Assembly: GCA_963682175.1 (NCBI GenBank)
Contig: OY821777.1
Coordinates: 21,348,001 to 21,412,000, forward strand
Direction of reading: 5' to 3'
Length of the DNA stretch: 64,000 nt
Source: Triglochin maritima
Lineage: Eukaryota; Streptophyta; Magnoliopsida; Alismatales; Juncaginaceae
Below are positions 1 to 11,336 of this stretch, in pieces. The first letter of the stretch is position 1. Each line of letters starts with the position of its first letter. The notes below the pieces were generated by a model. It saw only the letters and a list, made by a program, of their open reading frames with translations. It made no database searches and was not told the origin of the DNA. Both the position numbers and the translations under genes were made by a program.

Positions 1-1433
1 TACAACATTAGTGGTACAACATATGTCCGACATAACATCGGACGACACAACAAGCCGGAACATCGTCGACAACATCATCACCAGCACAAATGTCGGCGGC
101 ATCGTCGGCACAACATCAGACGGTTCCTGAGCGGAGTCCGTAGGGTCATCTTGCTCCACGATCTACGCATCAACATGCATTGGGATCCGCGATCCCTCAG
201 GTCTGCTACTCTACGGAGAGACAACACAAAAAACATCACGCCACAATCTAACAACAGGGGTTGCTCGTCCCTAGTACCCACACTCTTCCACTCGGCAGTC
301 CATGGGTAGGCACGATCACGCACCCACTATCACCTCTTGGTTCACGCACTCGGCGAGGACACATGTTTCCGTGAATAGAGTTGGCACAACACAAGTACCA
401 TGAATTCAGTTCTACGCACAAATGGTCGACTGGAAGAGGCCATCCGATCGCCCGTTCCCATGGGGTTCGGTCGACCAAAAGTCTGAAACGGTCGAACACT
501 CGGCATATCACCTAAGTCCCAACGGTCGGACCAAGTCTAAAACCGGTTGATCAAACATGGTCAGAAAAACCGGAGTCTGGTAAAAAACAATAAGAGTCTA
601 ACGGTCGACTGACTCAGGGGTCCCGGTCGACCAAAAATTACCAGGGGCATCCTAGCAGTTCTAGTCATCTAACGGTCGAACAAGTTATAACAATCAATCG
701 AAAAACATACAAGATACATAAGTTCACTTAAGTTTCGGTCGGACCCAAGGTCAGGAACGGTCGACCGTTTGGAATGGCTCAAGGGTCCTGTCCGACCGAA
801 AACTTCCAGGCAATCCTCTGACTCACTAGCACAAGCACGACCGGTCGACCTCCACAAGGCATCGTTCGACCGGTGTTGGTTAAAGTCGAGCAAAAAAACA
901 CTAAACCGGTCGACCGAAATTAAGCACCGATCGACATCAACCTTGCATCAACCAAGTGGTTTACGTCGTTCTTACCTCCGGTGAGGTCTCCGACCGACCA
1001 CCACTCCAACATGAGTGAGCAACAAAAAATACTATTGAACCGACATTCCTTGAATCCGACGTTGTCGAAGCTCGTCGAAGAAACACCCGCACCAACCGTC
1101 GGACCGCAACCTCGCACGACCTCCTCCTTGAGCCGACCTCACGCGCCACACGTCGAAGCTTCCCCCACCTCCTCTGCGTCGCCGGAAAGACGGAAGAACG
1201 TGAGAGAGAGATGAGTGATGAAGAAAATGGAGAGGAAGAAGAAAATGAAAGAGATGAGTTGGGTTGTTTTTAAGCAAAACCCAACAACCACCCAACACCC
1301 CAACCATTCCTCTAACCTTACCTCCATGACCTCACCTTACCTCCATCACATCAACCCATACCTCCATCACTTCCAAGCACAACACCACCAAAACCCCTCC
1401 ATTAGCACCCTAATTAGGGTTAGGGACATAACA
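1..1433 (-). repeat. 3' LTR of chromovirus C, cut by the window edge
   Basis: This stretch is similar (about 85-90% by eye) to 18950-19700, which lies next to a tRNA-iMet-type primer site, so the two are the LTR pair of one minus-strand element. The inner edge is set by ACATAACA at 1426-1433, whose complement TGTTATGT is a normal LTR start, preceded on the minus strand by a purine-rich tract and the end of pol. Projecting from the right copy gives a full LTR of about 2.3 kb, so roughly 0.8 kb lies outside the window. Such long LTRs with a chromodomain remnant fit the Tekay/Del group of chromoviruses; the group assignment is inference. Confidence 0.8.
420..1010. repeat. Array of GGTCGACC-like palindromes in the LTR of C
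   Basis: About seventeen variants of the palindrome GGTCGACC (often CGGTCGACCG) occur at irregular spacings of some 20-60 bp. A degenerate array also occurs in the other LTR of C at about 19380-19705, and a similar one in the unrelated block K. It lies inside the LTR and has no coding potential. A transcription factor site cluster in U3 is one possibility, but nothing in the sequence proves this. Confidence 0.6.
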
Positions 1434-1551
1434 ATCCACATTCCTTAAAAGGATTTCGTCCCGAAATCAAAACAAGCAACTCACCGAAGAGCTCTGGGTA
1501 TTGCTTCTGAACCTCCTCCTCAATCTCCTAAGTGGCCTCACGCTCTGTGTG
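1434..1551 (-). pseudogene. Tail of chromovirus C pol (chromodomain end) and polypurine tract
   Basis: Read on the minus strand, this continues the reading frame that is broken at 13794 by the insertion of A1. It shows the typical chromodomain tail of plant chromoviruses, with an HTEREAT segment, an acidic EIEEEV stretch and YPELF, then the ISGRNPF segment before the polypurine tract (about 1434-1450). The expected tryptophan after EREAT is a TAG codon, a G-to-A change. The protein would be the C-terminal targeting module of integrase; it is inactive here. Confidence 0.75.
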
Positions 1552-2423
1552 ATGCTTGTTGAACGTTTTATATTAAACTGCAAGTGCACGGCCGCGATGA
1601 AGCGGCGGCAAGTACGGGTCGTCCTCAGGGAGGTGAGTAGCCTCTTGCTTGTACGAAATCAAGTGGCAAAAATTGGGGGAGAAAGATTGATTATGCTACT
1701 CTACACTAAACTACTCTAAGAAGTATGAAATGCGAACGAAAGAAACAAACAATGAAATGACAACTAAGCTAAGAACAAAAGAAGAATGCTAGAATACAGA
1801 AATGGGAAAACCCCTAAGGGGTGGAGTGATTGCACACAAGCAAAGAGGTGGGTGTTGAACACATTCTTTAAGCACAAATTAAGGTGGTGTTATCATGCAT
1901 AGGAAGTGTCTAAATGTTGTGGCAAAATCTATCAATCTATTCACCAACTTAGTTGATTAACATTTACATATGCAAGATGTTTATTTCAGAACCTAAACAA
2001 GCATGAGAGGTGTCTAATCATTTTGGCAAAACTCATCAAGTTATAAATACTATCCTAAACAAACAATCATAAATTCATGTTTTATCAACACATTGGAAAT
2101 AAAGCATTCAATCCATTCTCATTTGCATGTATGTACATCTACTCCACCCCCCAAAGGGGATGGAACTACTCACTAAACATTACACTAATTATTAAACTAA
2201 ACAAAGAAAGCATATTAACTAAGCTAATAAAACTAATGAAATGAGATTAAGCAAAGCAAAACAAGAAACATAAAACAAACAACATAATAAAGAAAACTTG
2301 TATTAAAATGACTCACATTAAAAGTAGCATCCTCCTACTTTAGTGTGTGCTTCAAGGCCACACTTCTAGTAGGAAGAATAGCCACTTAAAATATGGAGTG
2401 ATTACAATGGAAAGTGAAGAGTT

Positions 2424-2475
2424 CTATTTATAGCCAAAGAAAAAGTCACTACGGGACAATCCCCCGATGTGGGAC
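2424..2475 (-). promoter_or_regulatory. LTR promoter of A1 (3' copy): snRNA-type USE plus TATA
   Basis: On the minus strand GTCCCACATCG (2465-2475) lies exactly 32 bp upstream of TATAAATAG (2424-2432). The first motif is identical to the plant U-snRNA upstream sequence element RTCCCACATCG, and the spacing resembles that of Pol II-transcribed snRNA genes rather than the shorter Pol III spacing. Activity is not shown by the sequence. Confidence 0.6.
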
Positions 2476-3038
2476 TAAAGCAATACCCAAAAATGGACTA
2501 AATATACACTAATACGTAGCCCAGAGAAATATTAGCAGAGTTGGGTGATGCATTGCATATATTGCATCATATGTCTTTCATTTAGATTACTTTCACATCA
2601 ATAAATGCTACTAAGGTATGTGTTTAGTCTTATTTACAGAATACAAGGACCTGAATGCAATTTACCCACATCCCGAGCATAAACGCGTGCAAAAGACTCA
2701 TTTCTATCATAAAGACCAAGTTCAAGATTATCGGGTTACGAATGGAAATGTATCCAAGCATAAAAGCATTCAAGACCTAATTACAAAAAGGACAAGGACT
2801 TAAGCACAAAAGTAGCCGGGGACTTAACTGCAAAAAGTCAAGGACCTAATTGCAAATCACGAGTAGCTTTTATTCTCTTGGAGAAAATATATAGAAAAAT
2901 CAATGTATATCTCCAAATATGTGAATGAATTAATCCGGAGTTCAAAAGAATGGAAAGAATCAATCCAGACATGCAAAGAAGGATCAAATCATACCATAAA
3001 CATTCAACCAAAATCCGGACAAAATCAGGCCAGATTGT

Positions 3039-3085
3039 GCGGCGTTTCCGCCGCACCACACACACAATGTCCGGCGTTTCCGCCG
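3039..3085 (+). repeat. Pair of U3 hairpins in B
   Basis: TGCGGCG-TTTC-CGCCGCA (3038-3055) and CGGCG-TTTC-CGCCG (3072-3085). Two near-reverse-complement copies lie in the B leader at 3921-3968. The 3' LTR of B begins just after the second hairpin. Confidence 0.75.
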
Positions 3086-3175
3086 CCCAACCATCGATCC
3101 GCGTCTCCCAATTTCGTCCAGTCGTGTCTGGACACGTGTACTTTCCAATATTATACCTAGATCCCTTGTAGCAAC

Positions 3176-3184
3176 TATAAATAG
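3176..3184 (+). promoter_or_regulatory. TATA box of the B LTR
   Basis: TATAAATAG followed about 30-40 bp downstream by the presumed transcription start region. The same site recurs in the 3' LTR near 5653-5661. B lacks the snRNA-type element found in A-type LTRs. Confidence 0.6.
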
Positions 3185-3777
3185 ACCCGAGAACGATGTT
3201 AGAAGGGTCCTTAGTCTTTGGTGGTAGTTTTTATTCTTAATCTTAGTTTTGTATTCTTCTTTTCATTAATAAAATTCTGTCTTTTAATTCTTACTTTTAG
3301 TTTTCTTTTGTAATGTCTCAAGGACCCCTTCTTCCTCCCTCTATGAGTTTCTAACTCCTTCCAAAGGGTGGAGGTGACAGATTTAGGTTGAAGAGAAGAT
3401 GAATGAATGTTATTATTTTAATTTCGTGTTAGTATATTTTGATTACTTGAGTTTATGTTAAATCATTTACATGTAATGCTTTATAACTAATATGATTTAT
3501 TATAAGTTTCTGAATTCTCTAATCTAAACCTTAAATCTAAACCTCCACCCGACGGAATTCACCTCTTTGTTCTTGTTTTAAATTTAATTGTTCTTGTTCT
3601 TGCTTTAGATAATTAAAATCCAAAAATCTCAAAACCCAATCTATTCTTCTCTCCTTCTTTTCCCCAATCGAAATCACACTAAGAACAAATCTCTCCCTCC
3701 TTGTGTTCGACCCGTATTTGCCACGTCTCCATTGACGTCGTGCACTTGCGGTATAAATTTAATTCTCATCAAGTTTT

Positions 3778-3795
3778 TGGCGCCGTTGCCGGGCA
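3778..3795 (+). other. Primer binding site of B (tRNA-Asp type)
   Basis: TGGCGCCGTTGCCGGGCA lies 6 bp after the LTR end. The complement matches the 3' end of plant tRNA-Asp as used by Tat/Athila-type elements, with one mismatch near the end. Confidence 0.85.
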
Positions 3796-5240
3796 GATTT
3801 TGTTTGTAGTTGATTTCGATTTTATTCTGTTTATCTTGTGCGCGATCTAACTATTTGGATTTGTGTTTCAGGAGACAACAGAGCGCGCGGCGAAATCTGA
3901 GCGCAGTCGGAGCAACAAGGGCGGCGGAATCGCCGCACATCAAGAGTAACCTGCGGCGGAATCGCCGCACAAGTGAAGCATCTGGGCTTCAAATTTTTCT
4001 GGGGTTAGCCCCATCTCTGGGTGGACGCGTGGAGCTACTGAAATTTCGAGAGCGGGCGGCGAACCCGACTGAGCATTGCGTAGGTAACCTTTGTTGAATT
4101 TTTCCTCGTAATTTCTAGTTTCAGAAAATTTCCTTTTATTAGAATTGCACGTGTTAAGCTTAAATTCCATAATTGGCAATAATTCAACTCTGACCTAAAA
4201 ATTGGCAAAACTAGAAGAACTTAGTGCATGCATCATATAATGTTTTGTTTGCATTATTCTTGCTAAATTCTTGCAAATTATTTTTATTGTTGAAGAGTGC
4301 TGGAGTCAAGGTACGTATCTCGTTTTTATCGATTGCATTTTGGCATATAATTTAGTTTGCATACAACCTTGCAATTGCCCCCCTCTAAAGACCATTGTTT
4401 GACTATCTTTGCTAGATTAAAGTTAAACTATCTTAAGGGCAACTCCGTAGGCAAAGATACGTTGGGGATTTCATCACCTTTCAGTGGCCCACAAATCACA
4501 ATCCTAAAGTGTCACCCAAGCCTTAAATTAAAATCAATTAGACATTGACCCCTAAGGACTCGGACTCATTTAAGGAGAAGAATTGGTTTGACTTGCTATG
4601 ACCTGAAGCCGATTGAATTTAATTTGGTGTCTAGAAAGTGTTTTTGTGTTGACGTAAGTCTTCCAAGCGAAGTGGTTGTCTAATTGGCACCGACTCTGTC
4701 GGAAGCGCCCCCACTAGCTATACACGGCCTGGCCAAGTTGGTTTGATTAGTGAGGGAGGTGAATCAAGCAAATCAATTCGACTCAACCAGTTAGGAGTCG
4801 TCTAGATCTAAGCGACACTAGGTCTAGGATTGTTTGAACCGTGCTTTCTTAGGAATTTTCTGACCAACCCTCTTTCTATCTTTAGAGTTAGGTTTCCCTT
4901 CACATCTGAGTCTTCTTTCTCTTCTCACCTAAATTCTCTAGATTAGGATTCCTTTATCATCTTTCCCTATTCTATTGTTTGTTTCCCTTTTTGAAAAAAT
5001 AAAAAATAAAAAAAAAATAAAAAAAAAAATAAAAAAAATCGAAAATATAAAAAAAATTGTAATTAATTCTTGAAATTAAATTTGGAATTTAAATTCCGAA
5101 TTTGAATTCAAAAAATTGATTCAACCCGGTGCACTCAGATTTGGATTCGGGACTTAAGTAATCGACTCTCACGAGTTCATATAGATTCCAGTCAGGAACT
5201 TAGCCCCAATCCACCTGTTGCACCACCTCACCCAGATCTA
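3796..5240 (+). other. B leader: hairpins, possible splice donor, A-rich tract
   Basis: No convincing ORF. Two GCGGCG-GAAT-CGCCGC hairpins stand at 3921-3936 and 3953-3968, 126-173 nt past the PBS. GAGTGCTGGAGTCAAG|GTACGT at 4295-4316 fits a plant 5' splice site, and related donor-like sites sit in the leaders of A1, A2, A5 and A7. About 4994-5060 is an adenine-rich tract that looks like slippage. The gag start follows at 5241. Confidence 0.6.
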
Positions 5241-5565
5241 ATGGGTGAGAACGTAGTGGACCCACCTATTGTGCAACCCATAACTCTGAGGGATCGATGC
5301 TATCCAGCGATGGCTGCTCAGCCATCGTGCATCGTTATGCCCACCATACCGGGTCGCGACTTCGAACTTAAGGCACAATACATGAGTATGTTGCCTAAGT
5401 TCACCTCTAGGGAAGACCCATATCTCTTCCTTAGAGAATTTGAGGAAATCTGCTCTCTTATGCAATACCAGCATATCCCTGAGGAGGCAGTGCGTCTGAA
5501 ATTCGTGCCTCTAGCACTGAAGGACGACGCTAAGAAATGGCTATATAGTCTAGCCGAAACACTTT
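5241..5565 (+). pseudogene. B gag, N-terminal part only
   Basis: An open frame of about 108 codons from ATG 5241 shows the plant Ty3/gypsy gag (Retrotrans_gag) region: a basic RDRCYP start, PSCIVMP, FTSREDPYLFLREFEE and ALKDDAKKWLY. This is the capsid region that packages the RNA. At 5566 the frame runs directly into LTR sequence and ends after 24 foreign codons at 5639. Zinc knuckle, protease and everything downstream are lost. Its start is chosen because translation is open from this ATG and matches the N-terminus of related copies. Confidence 0.85.
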
Positions 5566-6238
5566 CCAACCATCGATCCGCGTCTCCCAATTTCGTCCAG
5601 TCGTGTCTGGACACGTGTACTTTCCAATATTATACCTAGATCCCTTGTAGCAACTATAAATAGACCCGAGAACGATGTTAGAAGGGTCCTTAGTCTTTGG
5701 TGGTAGTTTTTATTCTTAATCTTAGTTTTGTATTCTTCTTTTCATTAATAAAATTCTGTCTTTTATTTCTTACTTTTAGTTTTCTTTTGTAATGTCTCAA
5801 GGACCCCTTCTTCCTCCCTCTATGAGTTTCTAACTCCTTCCAAAGGGTGGAGGTGACGGATTTAGGGTGAAGAGAAGATGAATGAATGTTATTATTTTAA
5901 TTTCGTGTTAGTATATTTTGATTACTTGAGTTTATGTTAAATCATTTATCATGTAATGCTTTATAACTAATATGATTTATTATAAGTTTCTGAATTCTCT
6001 AATCTAAACCTCCACCCGACGGAATTCACCTCTTTGTTCTTGTTTTAAATTTAATTGTTCTTGTTCTTGCTTTAGATAATTAAAATCCAAAAATCTCAAA
6101 ACCCAATCTATTCTTCTCTCATTCTTTTCCCCAATCGAAATCACACTAAGAACAAATCTCTCCCTCCTTGTGTTCGACCCGTATTTGCCACGTCTCCATT
6201 GACGTCGTGCACTTGCGGTATAAATTTAATTCTCATCA
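5566..6238 (+). repeat. 3' LTR remnant of B
   Basis: Nearly identical to 3088-3771 of the 5' LTR, including TATA box and U5, and ending TTCTCATCA before the TTGGG duplication. The first 540 bp of U3 are missing. Because the 5' LTR keeps a full U3, the deletion happened during the last reverse transcription or after insertion, not in an ancestor. Confidence 0.9.
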
Positions 6239-6638
6239 TTGGGCCAAAAGTGACCGCCAATTGGCGGTCTAAAAAGTTCGGATCCATCTGGAATTTGTGC
6301 TGGGCTTTGCTTAGTGTATTTGGTTGTCTTAGATGCATCTACTTCGTTTATTGGAGCTCCGACCTGAATAGAATTGCCAAAATACTCCCCATGATGGTGT
6401 GGAGTATTCTGGTTCGCTCTTAGGTCCTTCTGTTTTGCGTTCAGGTCCTTCTCCCTTGCATCTTGGTCCCTAGATCTCACAATTAAGTCCTTTTTCCCAG
6501 CTTTTGGGTCCTTTTATTCTTCATCTCTTCAAACCTATTTATTCCTGAAAACCAAACAGAAAACTCGTGACATAGCATTGTTTAGATGAAAGATAATGGA
6601 TATAAGATACAAATATGAGCATGAAATGATGTCAATCA

Positions 6639-8211
6639 AATACCCCCACACCTAACGTTTGCTAGTCCCGAGCAAAACAAAGAAAGAGAAAAGCATGCAA
6701 AAAACAAGAAATCCTAACTCACTTTTGTAGGAATCACGGTTGCACTTAGCACGTGCAACAAGCCGTTAAACCTCCCTGTTGCCAATGAGGAGGTGTGCTG
6801 TCTCCTGAGGGTTTTCAGCAGATATACCCACAAAATCCGAACAAGATGCATTAATCAATCTAGCTACACGACTCGTTGGACTTATTTTGTCGGTCATGGG
6901 ACGCGGTAATACTACGGGTCGACTCTATATATGTAATCGGTCCACACACCTAGCCTAATGAGTTATTCGTGAAAGTTAGTTAAGGACTTGAGTGAAAGAC
7001 ATGGGCAACCTTAACTTCTGAATGTGATACAATGTCTAAGTCCATTTTGGTTCTTATTTGACTCTTTTTTTTCTTTTTATCTTTTTTTTCTTTTTTTTCT
7101 TTGGAGCATTTTATTGGTTGGTGTTTGATTCTCCCAGGGTCAGGTTTCGTGCATCATTGCCTATGAGGACTTACACTATCACGTACACCTTCCCCCAAAT
7201 CTCCACATAGGCGATCCCTACCACCCGTGTAACGGGAGTTCGGTCGGCGCATCCCAAGTCAGATGACTCGAAAGCACCAGGCACAAAGTCCCCTCAGACC
7301 TACTTTCCCGAGTGATAGGAGCCGTGCGAGAAGAGAGAACACCACTTATTTATCTACATGGGAACCAAAACCCCTACACTTAAGTTTCACAAAAAGAGAT
7401 TAAAGGCCCTTGACTACGACAAACTTCCTTATACTAACATACACGAATTATTGACTCACTAGGTTCAGGGTGGACTTCTTTAAATGTTTGAGTGCTGAAA
7501 CCCTATGATTACACGCCCCCCGAGGGAAAACCGGGGTGCATCCTAACGACTCGATAAGACCTAAAGCCAGTAAACTAGAAATCCTAATGCATCAAGTTCA
7601 AGACAATTTTGGGAGCTTTCTTTTTACTTTGCCTCTCAACGGTTTTGCACATGCTAAACACACGCAAAACCCACAAAAACATTTTCTTTCGCAAACACAT
7701 GAAGATTTTGAAAGAATTGTGAAAATTTTAAAGCACTAGGCAAGCAAAAGAAGACAAGTCACCCAAGGATCATGGCAAGCAGATATATCGATATTAAATG
7801 CGACACACTAACATGACCCTAACAATGCATACAAAAGAAAACAAAAAAATCAAAAGAAAAGACTCGACTATGTACACACGTAAAACACCCCCCCACACAC
7901 CTACTTCATGCATTGTCCTCAATGAATGTGAACAAGATACTACATGGATATATGCATGAAAAAGGAAAGATCTCACCAACATGAAGTACAAAGGGACGTT
8001 CAGGGTCATGTTGATGGACACAAACCCAAATTCCCTCAAAACCTGTGAGAAGCTGAAGAAGGGAGATAAATACGTGAAGAAATTGGGGCCCAAGTACACA
8101 AGGGTTGGGGCCCACAACAATCGATGCTCCCTGAAGGAGTCTTTTATTGCACATTTTTTTCTTTTTTTACAAGATATATACATCAACCAAGATATTCTCA
8201 TAATCATTTGG
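6639..8211 (-). other. A1 polypurine tract and conserved non-coding 3' block
   Basis: The minus strand ends with the PPT GTGTGGGGGTATT (6639-6651) directly before the LTR. Upstream, about 1.5 kb without a stable ORF is strongly conserved in A2 (20108-21704), A5 (29958-30878 plus 33237-33909), A7 (36504-37696), H and J. Landmarks are the GCTCGGGACTAGCAAA segment next to the PPT and a stretch at about 7130-7330 rich in the ends TCACTCGGGAAAG and TCGAGTCATCTGA. Short ORFs here, up to 143 codons, are broken in the other copies. Confidence 0.8.
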
Positions 8212-9567
8212 TCAAGGAACATCAAATGAGAACATCAAGTTTTGAGGATCAGAGACTTGCCGAGATGGGCAAACTTGACTGGTACTCTGAGGTGTCATGA
8301 GGGGTGAAAGGTCAAAGCTGAATGGCTCGAACCCCTCATGATATTGGTTGGGTGTGGTCAACAAAGAATGAAGTTGTGTTGCCTCACTAGGGTTTAATTG
8401 CTCATCGAAGAAAACCCTCCAACCAATTGGCGGGTGCATCGGAATGAGTTCCTCAGGCTCATTCGATGGATGCAGCAGACTTGCATCACTAAGAATGGGG
8501 CTTCTCCCCAAGTCATCCAACAAGGACCTCCCACCATCATTTAGATCATCAAGCATAAGCTCGATCATAGGTGGGTCCTTGTTGGAGTCAATATGAAGCT
8601 CAAATGGCTCAATGGCCATGGGACATGAGGTAGAGACACCTTCTGGTATAGGCATATGATGAGGTGTCTCACTCTCACTAGTACTCTCAACTGAATCATA
8701 CAACGAACACTCCCTTTGGACATTCATGTTCGAGGCCAGCTCACTCTGTTGTATTGCGAAGACAGGCAATGAGTTTTCGTTGGGCCCACGAACATTCTCA
8801 ACAGGTTGCATTGGGGTTAGGGGTGTTCGTTGATGTTGTGGTGCTTTCTCCAATTGGCGGATGAAATTTAGATTTAACGGTTCATCCATGGGCTCCTGTT
8901 GCCTACCAGAGTTGAACACATGAAACTCGGCACTCATGTTACCGAATGAGAGCGTCATGAGACCATTTCTACAATTAATCAAGACATTGAAGGTTGCCAG
9001 AAATGGTCTACCCAAAATCAAAGGTATTTGAGAGTGGGTGTTCGCAACAGGATTGGTATCGAGGACAACAAAATCGACTGGAAATATAAAATCTCCAACT
9101 TTGATAAGCAGATCCTCGATAATCCCCATGGGAATATGAATGGATCTATCCGCCAATTGGAGGGTGATTTTCGTTGGTTTCAATTCTCCCAAGTTCAATT
9201 GTTTATAAATAGAGAATGGGAGGAGGTTGACCGCTGATCCTAAATCAAGCAAAACATTGCTCATTCTAGTGTCCCCTATCGTACACTGAATAGTAGGACA
9301 CCCAGGGTCCTTGTAATTTGTGTAGGTAGGATTGGACAAAAGTGAGCTGATATTTGCAGCCAAGAATGCTTTCTTAGGAACATTGGTCTTCCTCTTGGTT
9401 GTGTAGAGATCCTTCAACACTTTGGCATATTGAGGTATTTGTTGGATGACATCCAACAAGGGGATGTTAACCTTTACTTGCTTAAACACCTCTAATATCT
9501 TGTCCATGTTGTAACTCTGCTTTTTGGTTAACCTACTTGGATAGGGAGCTTTTGGCAGGTAGGTTTT
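8212..9567 (-). CDS. A1 protease and C-terminal module
   Basis: A 431-codon ORF (first ATG at 9507) that is also open upstream to the TAG at 9568-9570 in the gag frame. Residues 1-60 carry the linker seen before Athila/Tat proteases. The retropepsin-like domain covers about 75-190, with the active-site turn DLG at 88-90 (usual in this group instead of DTG) and ILGRPF at 164-169. It would cleave Gag in the virus-like particle. Residues 290-431 form an unassigned module with PPIGWRVFF near 360 and an end MFSFDVP. This module, without the protease, also ends the family-2 proteins of A2, A5 and A7. No reverse transcriptase follows. Apparently intact, but gag upstream is broken. Confidence 0.82.
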   Translation of the reverse strand, partial: KTYLPKAPYPSRLTKKQSYNMDKILEVFKQVKVNIPLLDVIQQIPQYAKVLKDLYTTKRKTNVPKKAFLAANISSLLSNPTYTNYKDPGCPTIQCTIGDTRMSNVLLDLGSAVNLLPFSIYKQLNLGELKPTKITLQLADRSIHIPMGIIEDLLIKVGDFIFPVDFVVLDTNPVANTHSQIPLILGRPFLATFNVLINCRNGLMTLSFGNMSAEFHVFNSGRQQEPMDEPLNLNFIRQLEKAPQHQRTPLTPMQPVENVRGPNENSLPVFAIQQSELASNMNVQRECSLYDSVESTSESETPHHMPIPEGVSTSCPMAIEPFELHIDSNKDPPMIELMLDDLNDGGRSLLDDLGRSPILSDASLLHPSNEPEELIPMHPPIGWRVFFDEQLNPSEATQLHSLLTTPNQYHEGFEPFSFDLSPLMTPQSTSQVCPSRQVSDPQNLMFSFDVP

Positions 9568-11336
9568 CTATGGTGCCTGAGAAGGAAGCCTTGGTGTATT
9601 ACCCTCACCCTCAGCCTCTTCTTCACCACCATTCCCACTGAGGGGCTGCATAGATGGTGGTGGGTGTGGCAAGGAAATGTGATTGTCAACCTGTTTTCCA
9701 TTTCCTAAGGTAACAATGGCATTGACATGGTGAACAGGTTCCCCCACATGGTTCACTTGCCTCCCCCGAGGTACCACATTCTCATTTTGCATGTGTTGTT
9801 GCTGGTACACACGTGGGTTAGCCTCAAGCTGGCTAGGAAAAGACCCTCTCTCTCTTTCATGTACAGACTGAGCCAATTGGCCCATCTGAAGCTCTAGAGA
9901 TTTGATGGTCTGCAGATTTGAAGTGAGAACTTGACTCGTGGTTGACATAAATTTTTTTATTGAGTTTTCAAGTCCACGAGTCAAGGTCTCAAGCGAATTG
10001 AATCGGGTTTCCATATTGTTGGAATTTGTGAAACCCGATTGATTGGTGGTTTGTGCTTGGGGTGGCTGATAGGAATGTGCATGCATGGGAGGTTGGTGTG
10101 ATTGGTAATGTGGTCTAGAGAGTTTGAAGGACCACCCGGGGCATTAGTTTGGTTCCATGAAAAATTGGGGTGGTTCCTCCATCCAGGATTATAAGATGAT
10201 GAGTATGGGTCATTCCTAGCTCTATCATAGATGGCGTTGATACGCTCCATCTCAGGAGGAATTGACTCACCCTCGCTTTCTACATGACCTATCCTACCAC
10301 ATGAATGACAGGGAACTGGACCAGATGTAGACATGTGAGGTGCACCTTGTTGGTTTTGGAGCTCAATCGAATCCATACGACGCATTAAGGCCGCCATGCG
10401 AGCCTCGGTGGCTGTAGTGGTATCGACAACAAATGCGGCACCCGATCTAGTCGAGTTTGCATTCGCGATCCTTTCTCCTATGCTAGATGATGCAGGTGGT
10501 TCCCTCACACTCTCCCAGTGCATGGTTTTCTCAGCGAGGTCTTCTAGGAAGGCTCATGCCTCCCTTTCATCCTTTCCCAAGAACTCTCCTTGACACATGG
10601 ACTCAAGGAGCGTTCTTGACGGGATGTGAAGACCTTCGTAAACAATCTGACAAAGACGCCACAACTCAATGCCATGGTGAGGGCATGAGGATAGTAACTC
10701 TTTGAACCTCTCCAGATATGCATGAAATGGTTCGGTCTCATGTTGATAGAACGAATTGATTTCGTTCCTCAATTTTTGAGTCCGATGATTTGGAAAGTAC
10801 TTCTTGAGGAATACAGATTGAAACTCGTCCCAAGTCTTAAAGGCATTCGCCTGGTTTCTGTACAACCACTTCTTGGCGTCATCCTTTAGTGCAAAAGGAA
10901 CGACACTAAGATGGATGGAGTCTGTGCTAAGTTGTTGCAGCTTGAACATAGCACAGACCTCCTCAAATTCCCTGAGAAAGATATAGGGGTCACCCTTCCC
11001 AGTGAAGCGAGGGAGCATGGAAATAAACTGAGGCTTAACCTCAAAATGGTTCCCATTAGCCTCTGGTAATATGATGCATGAGGGTAGAACTGTACGGCTC
11101 GGGTAGCATCGAACACGTAGAGGTATGGGAACGACAACGGGACGCTCAGGTGGGTCCAGCAACTGCTCCTCCTCGCGGAAATTAGCAGCCATTGAACCCG
11201 AACTATGTGCGACACGAGAGGAGGAAGGTGTCGAGAAATCGATGACCGAAGCCGGATTGACAACGCTCCTCGTCAAACGACCACTCTCGTCTCGTGTCCA
11301 CGAAAGCATACACAAAGGTGCACGCACACAAACCAA
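9568..11336 (-). pseudogene. A1 gag (family 1), broken
   Basis: Capsid-type Retrotrans_gag domain (VRCYPSRT, PSCIILP, FTGKGDPYIFLREFEE, ALKDDAKKWLY, then FLKKYFPNHRT), a zinc knuckle region at about 10290-10330, and a coiled-coil part with MGQLAQSVHERE. It would form the RNA-packaging particle. Two ATGs are possible, at 11336 and at 11192 (MAANFREEE); the second resembles relatives more closely. Damage: a TGA at 10554-10556 where E has a cysteine codon, the last cysteine of the CX2CX4HX4C knuckle is a glycine, and a frameshift near 10090-10130. It ends in a TAG at 9568-9570 that is also present at the same place in E, and the frame stays open into the protease beyond it. Confidence 0.85.

Larger units (their letters stand above)
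2546..3771 (+). repeat. 5' LTR of B
   Basis: Starts TGATGCATTGC and ends TTCTCATCA, directly before the PBS. It holds two GCGGCG/CGCCGC hairpins in U3 (3039-3054 and 3072-3085), a TATA box at 3176-3184, and the U5 signature CCGTATTTGCCAC...GTGCACTTGCGGT near the end. This LTR is not clearly related over its length to the A-type LTRs except for the U5 signature. Confidence 0.9.
2546..6238 (+). mobile_element. B: internally deleted gag retrotransposon, nested in the A1 LTR
   Basis: Flanked by the 5-bp duplication TTGGG (2541-2545 and 6239-6243), and the A1 LTR is continuous once B is removed. Order on the plus strand: complete 5' LTR (2546-3771), PBS (3778-3795), leader, the first 108 or so codons of gag, then a direct jump into the 3' LTR (5566-6238). 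Over the shared 670 bp the two LTRs differ by about four substitutions and two small indels, so B is the youngest of the C/A1/B stack. The 3' end of gag, everything after it and the first 540 bp of the 3' LTR are missing. Confidence 0.93.
1557..6638 (-). repeat. 3' LTR of A1, split by element B
   Basis: Two blocks, 1557-2545 and 6244-6638, together match the 5' LTR at 12407-13788 from end to end; the gap is element B with its TTGGG duplication. On the plus strand the LTR starts TGTTGAACG and ends GTCAATCA, giving the usual TG...CA ends. It is followed at 6639 by the complement of the polypurine tract, which identifies it as the 3' LTR. A CGATGTGGGAC site at 2465-2475 and a TATA box at 2424-2432 are preserved. 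Confidence 0.92.

Noticed and set aside
7794..8225. 143-codon hydrophobic ORF on the minus strand after the A1 protease, considered as an env-like gene
   Set aside because: The same place in A2 and A7 has stops in this frame, and E stops after the first third. The similarity follows from DNA conservation of the 3' block. No signal peptide or clear membrane protein pattern.
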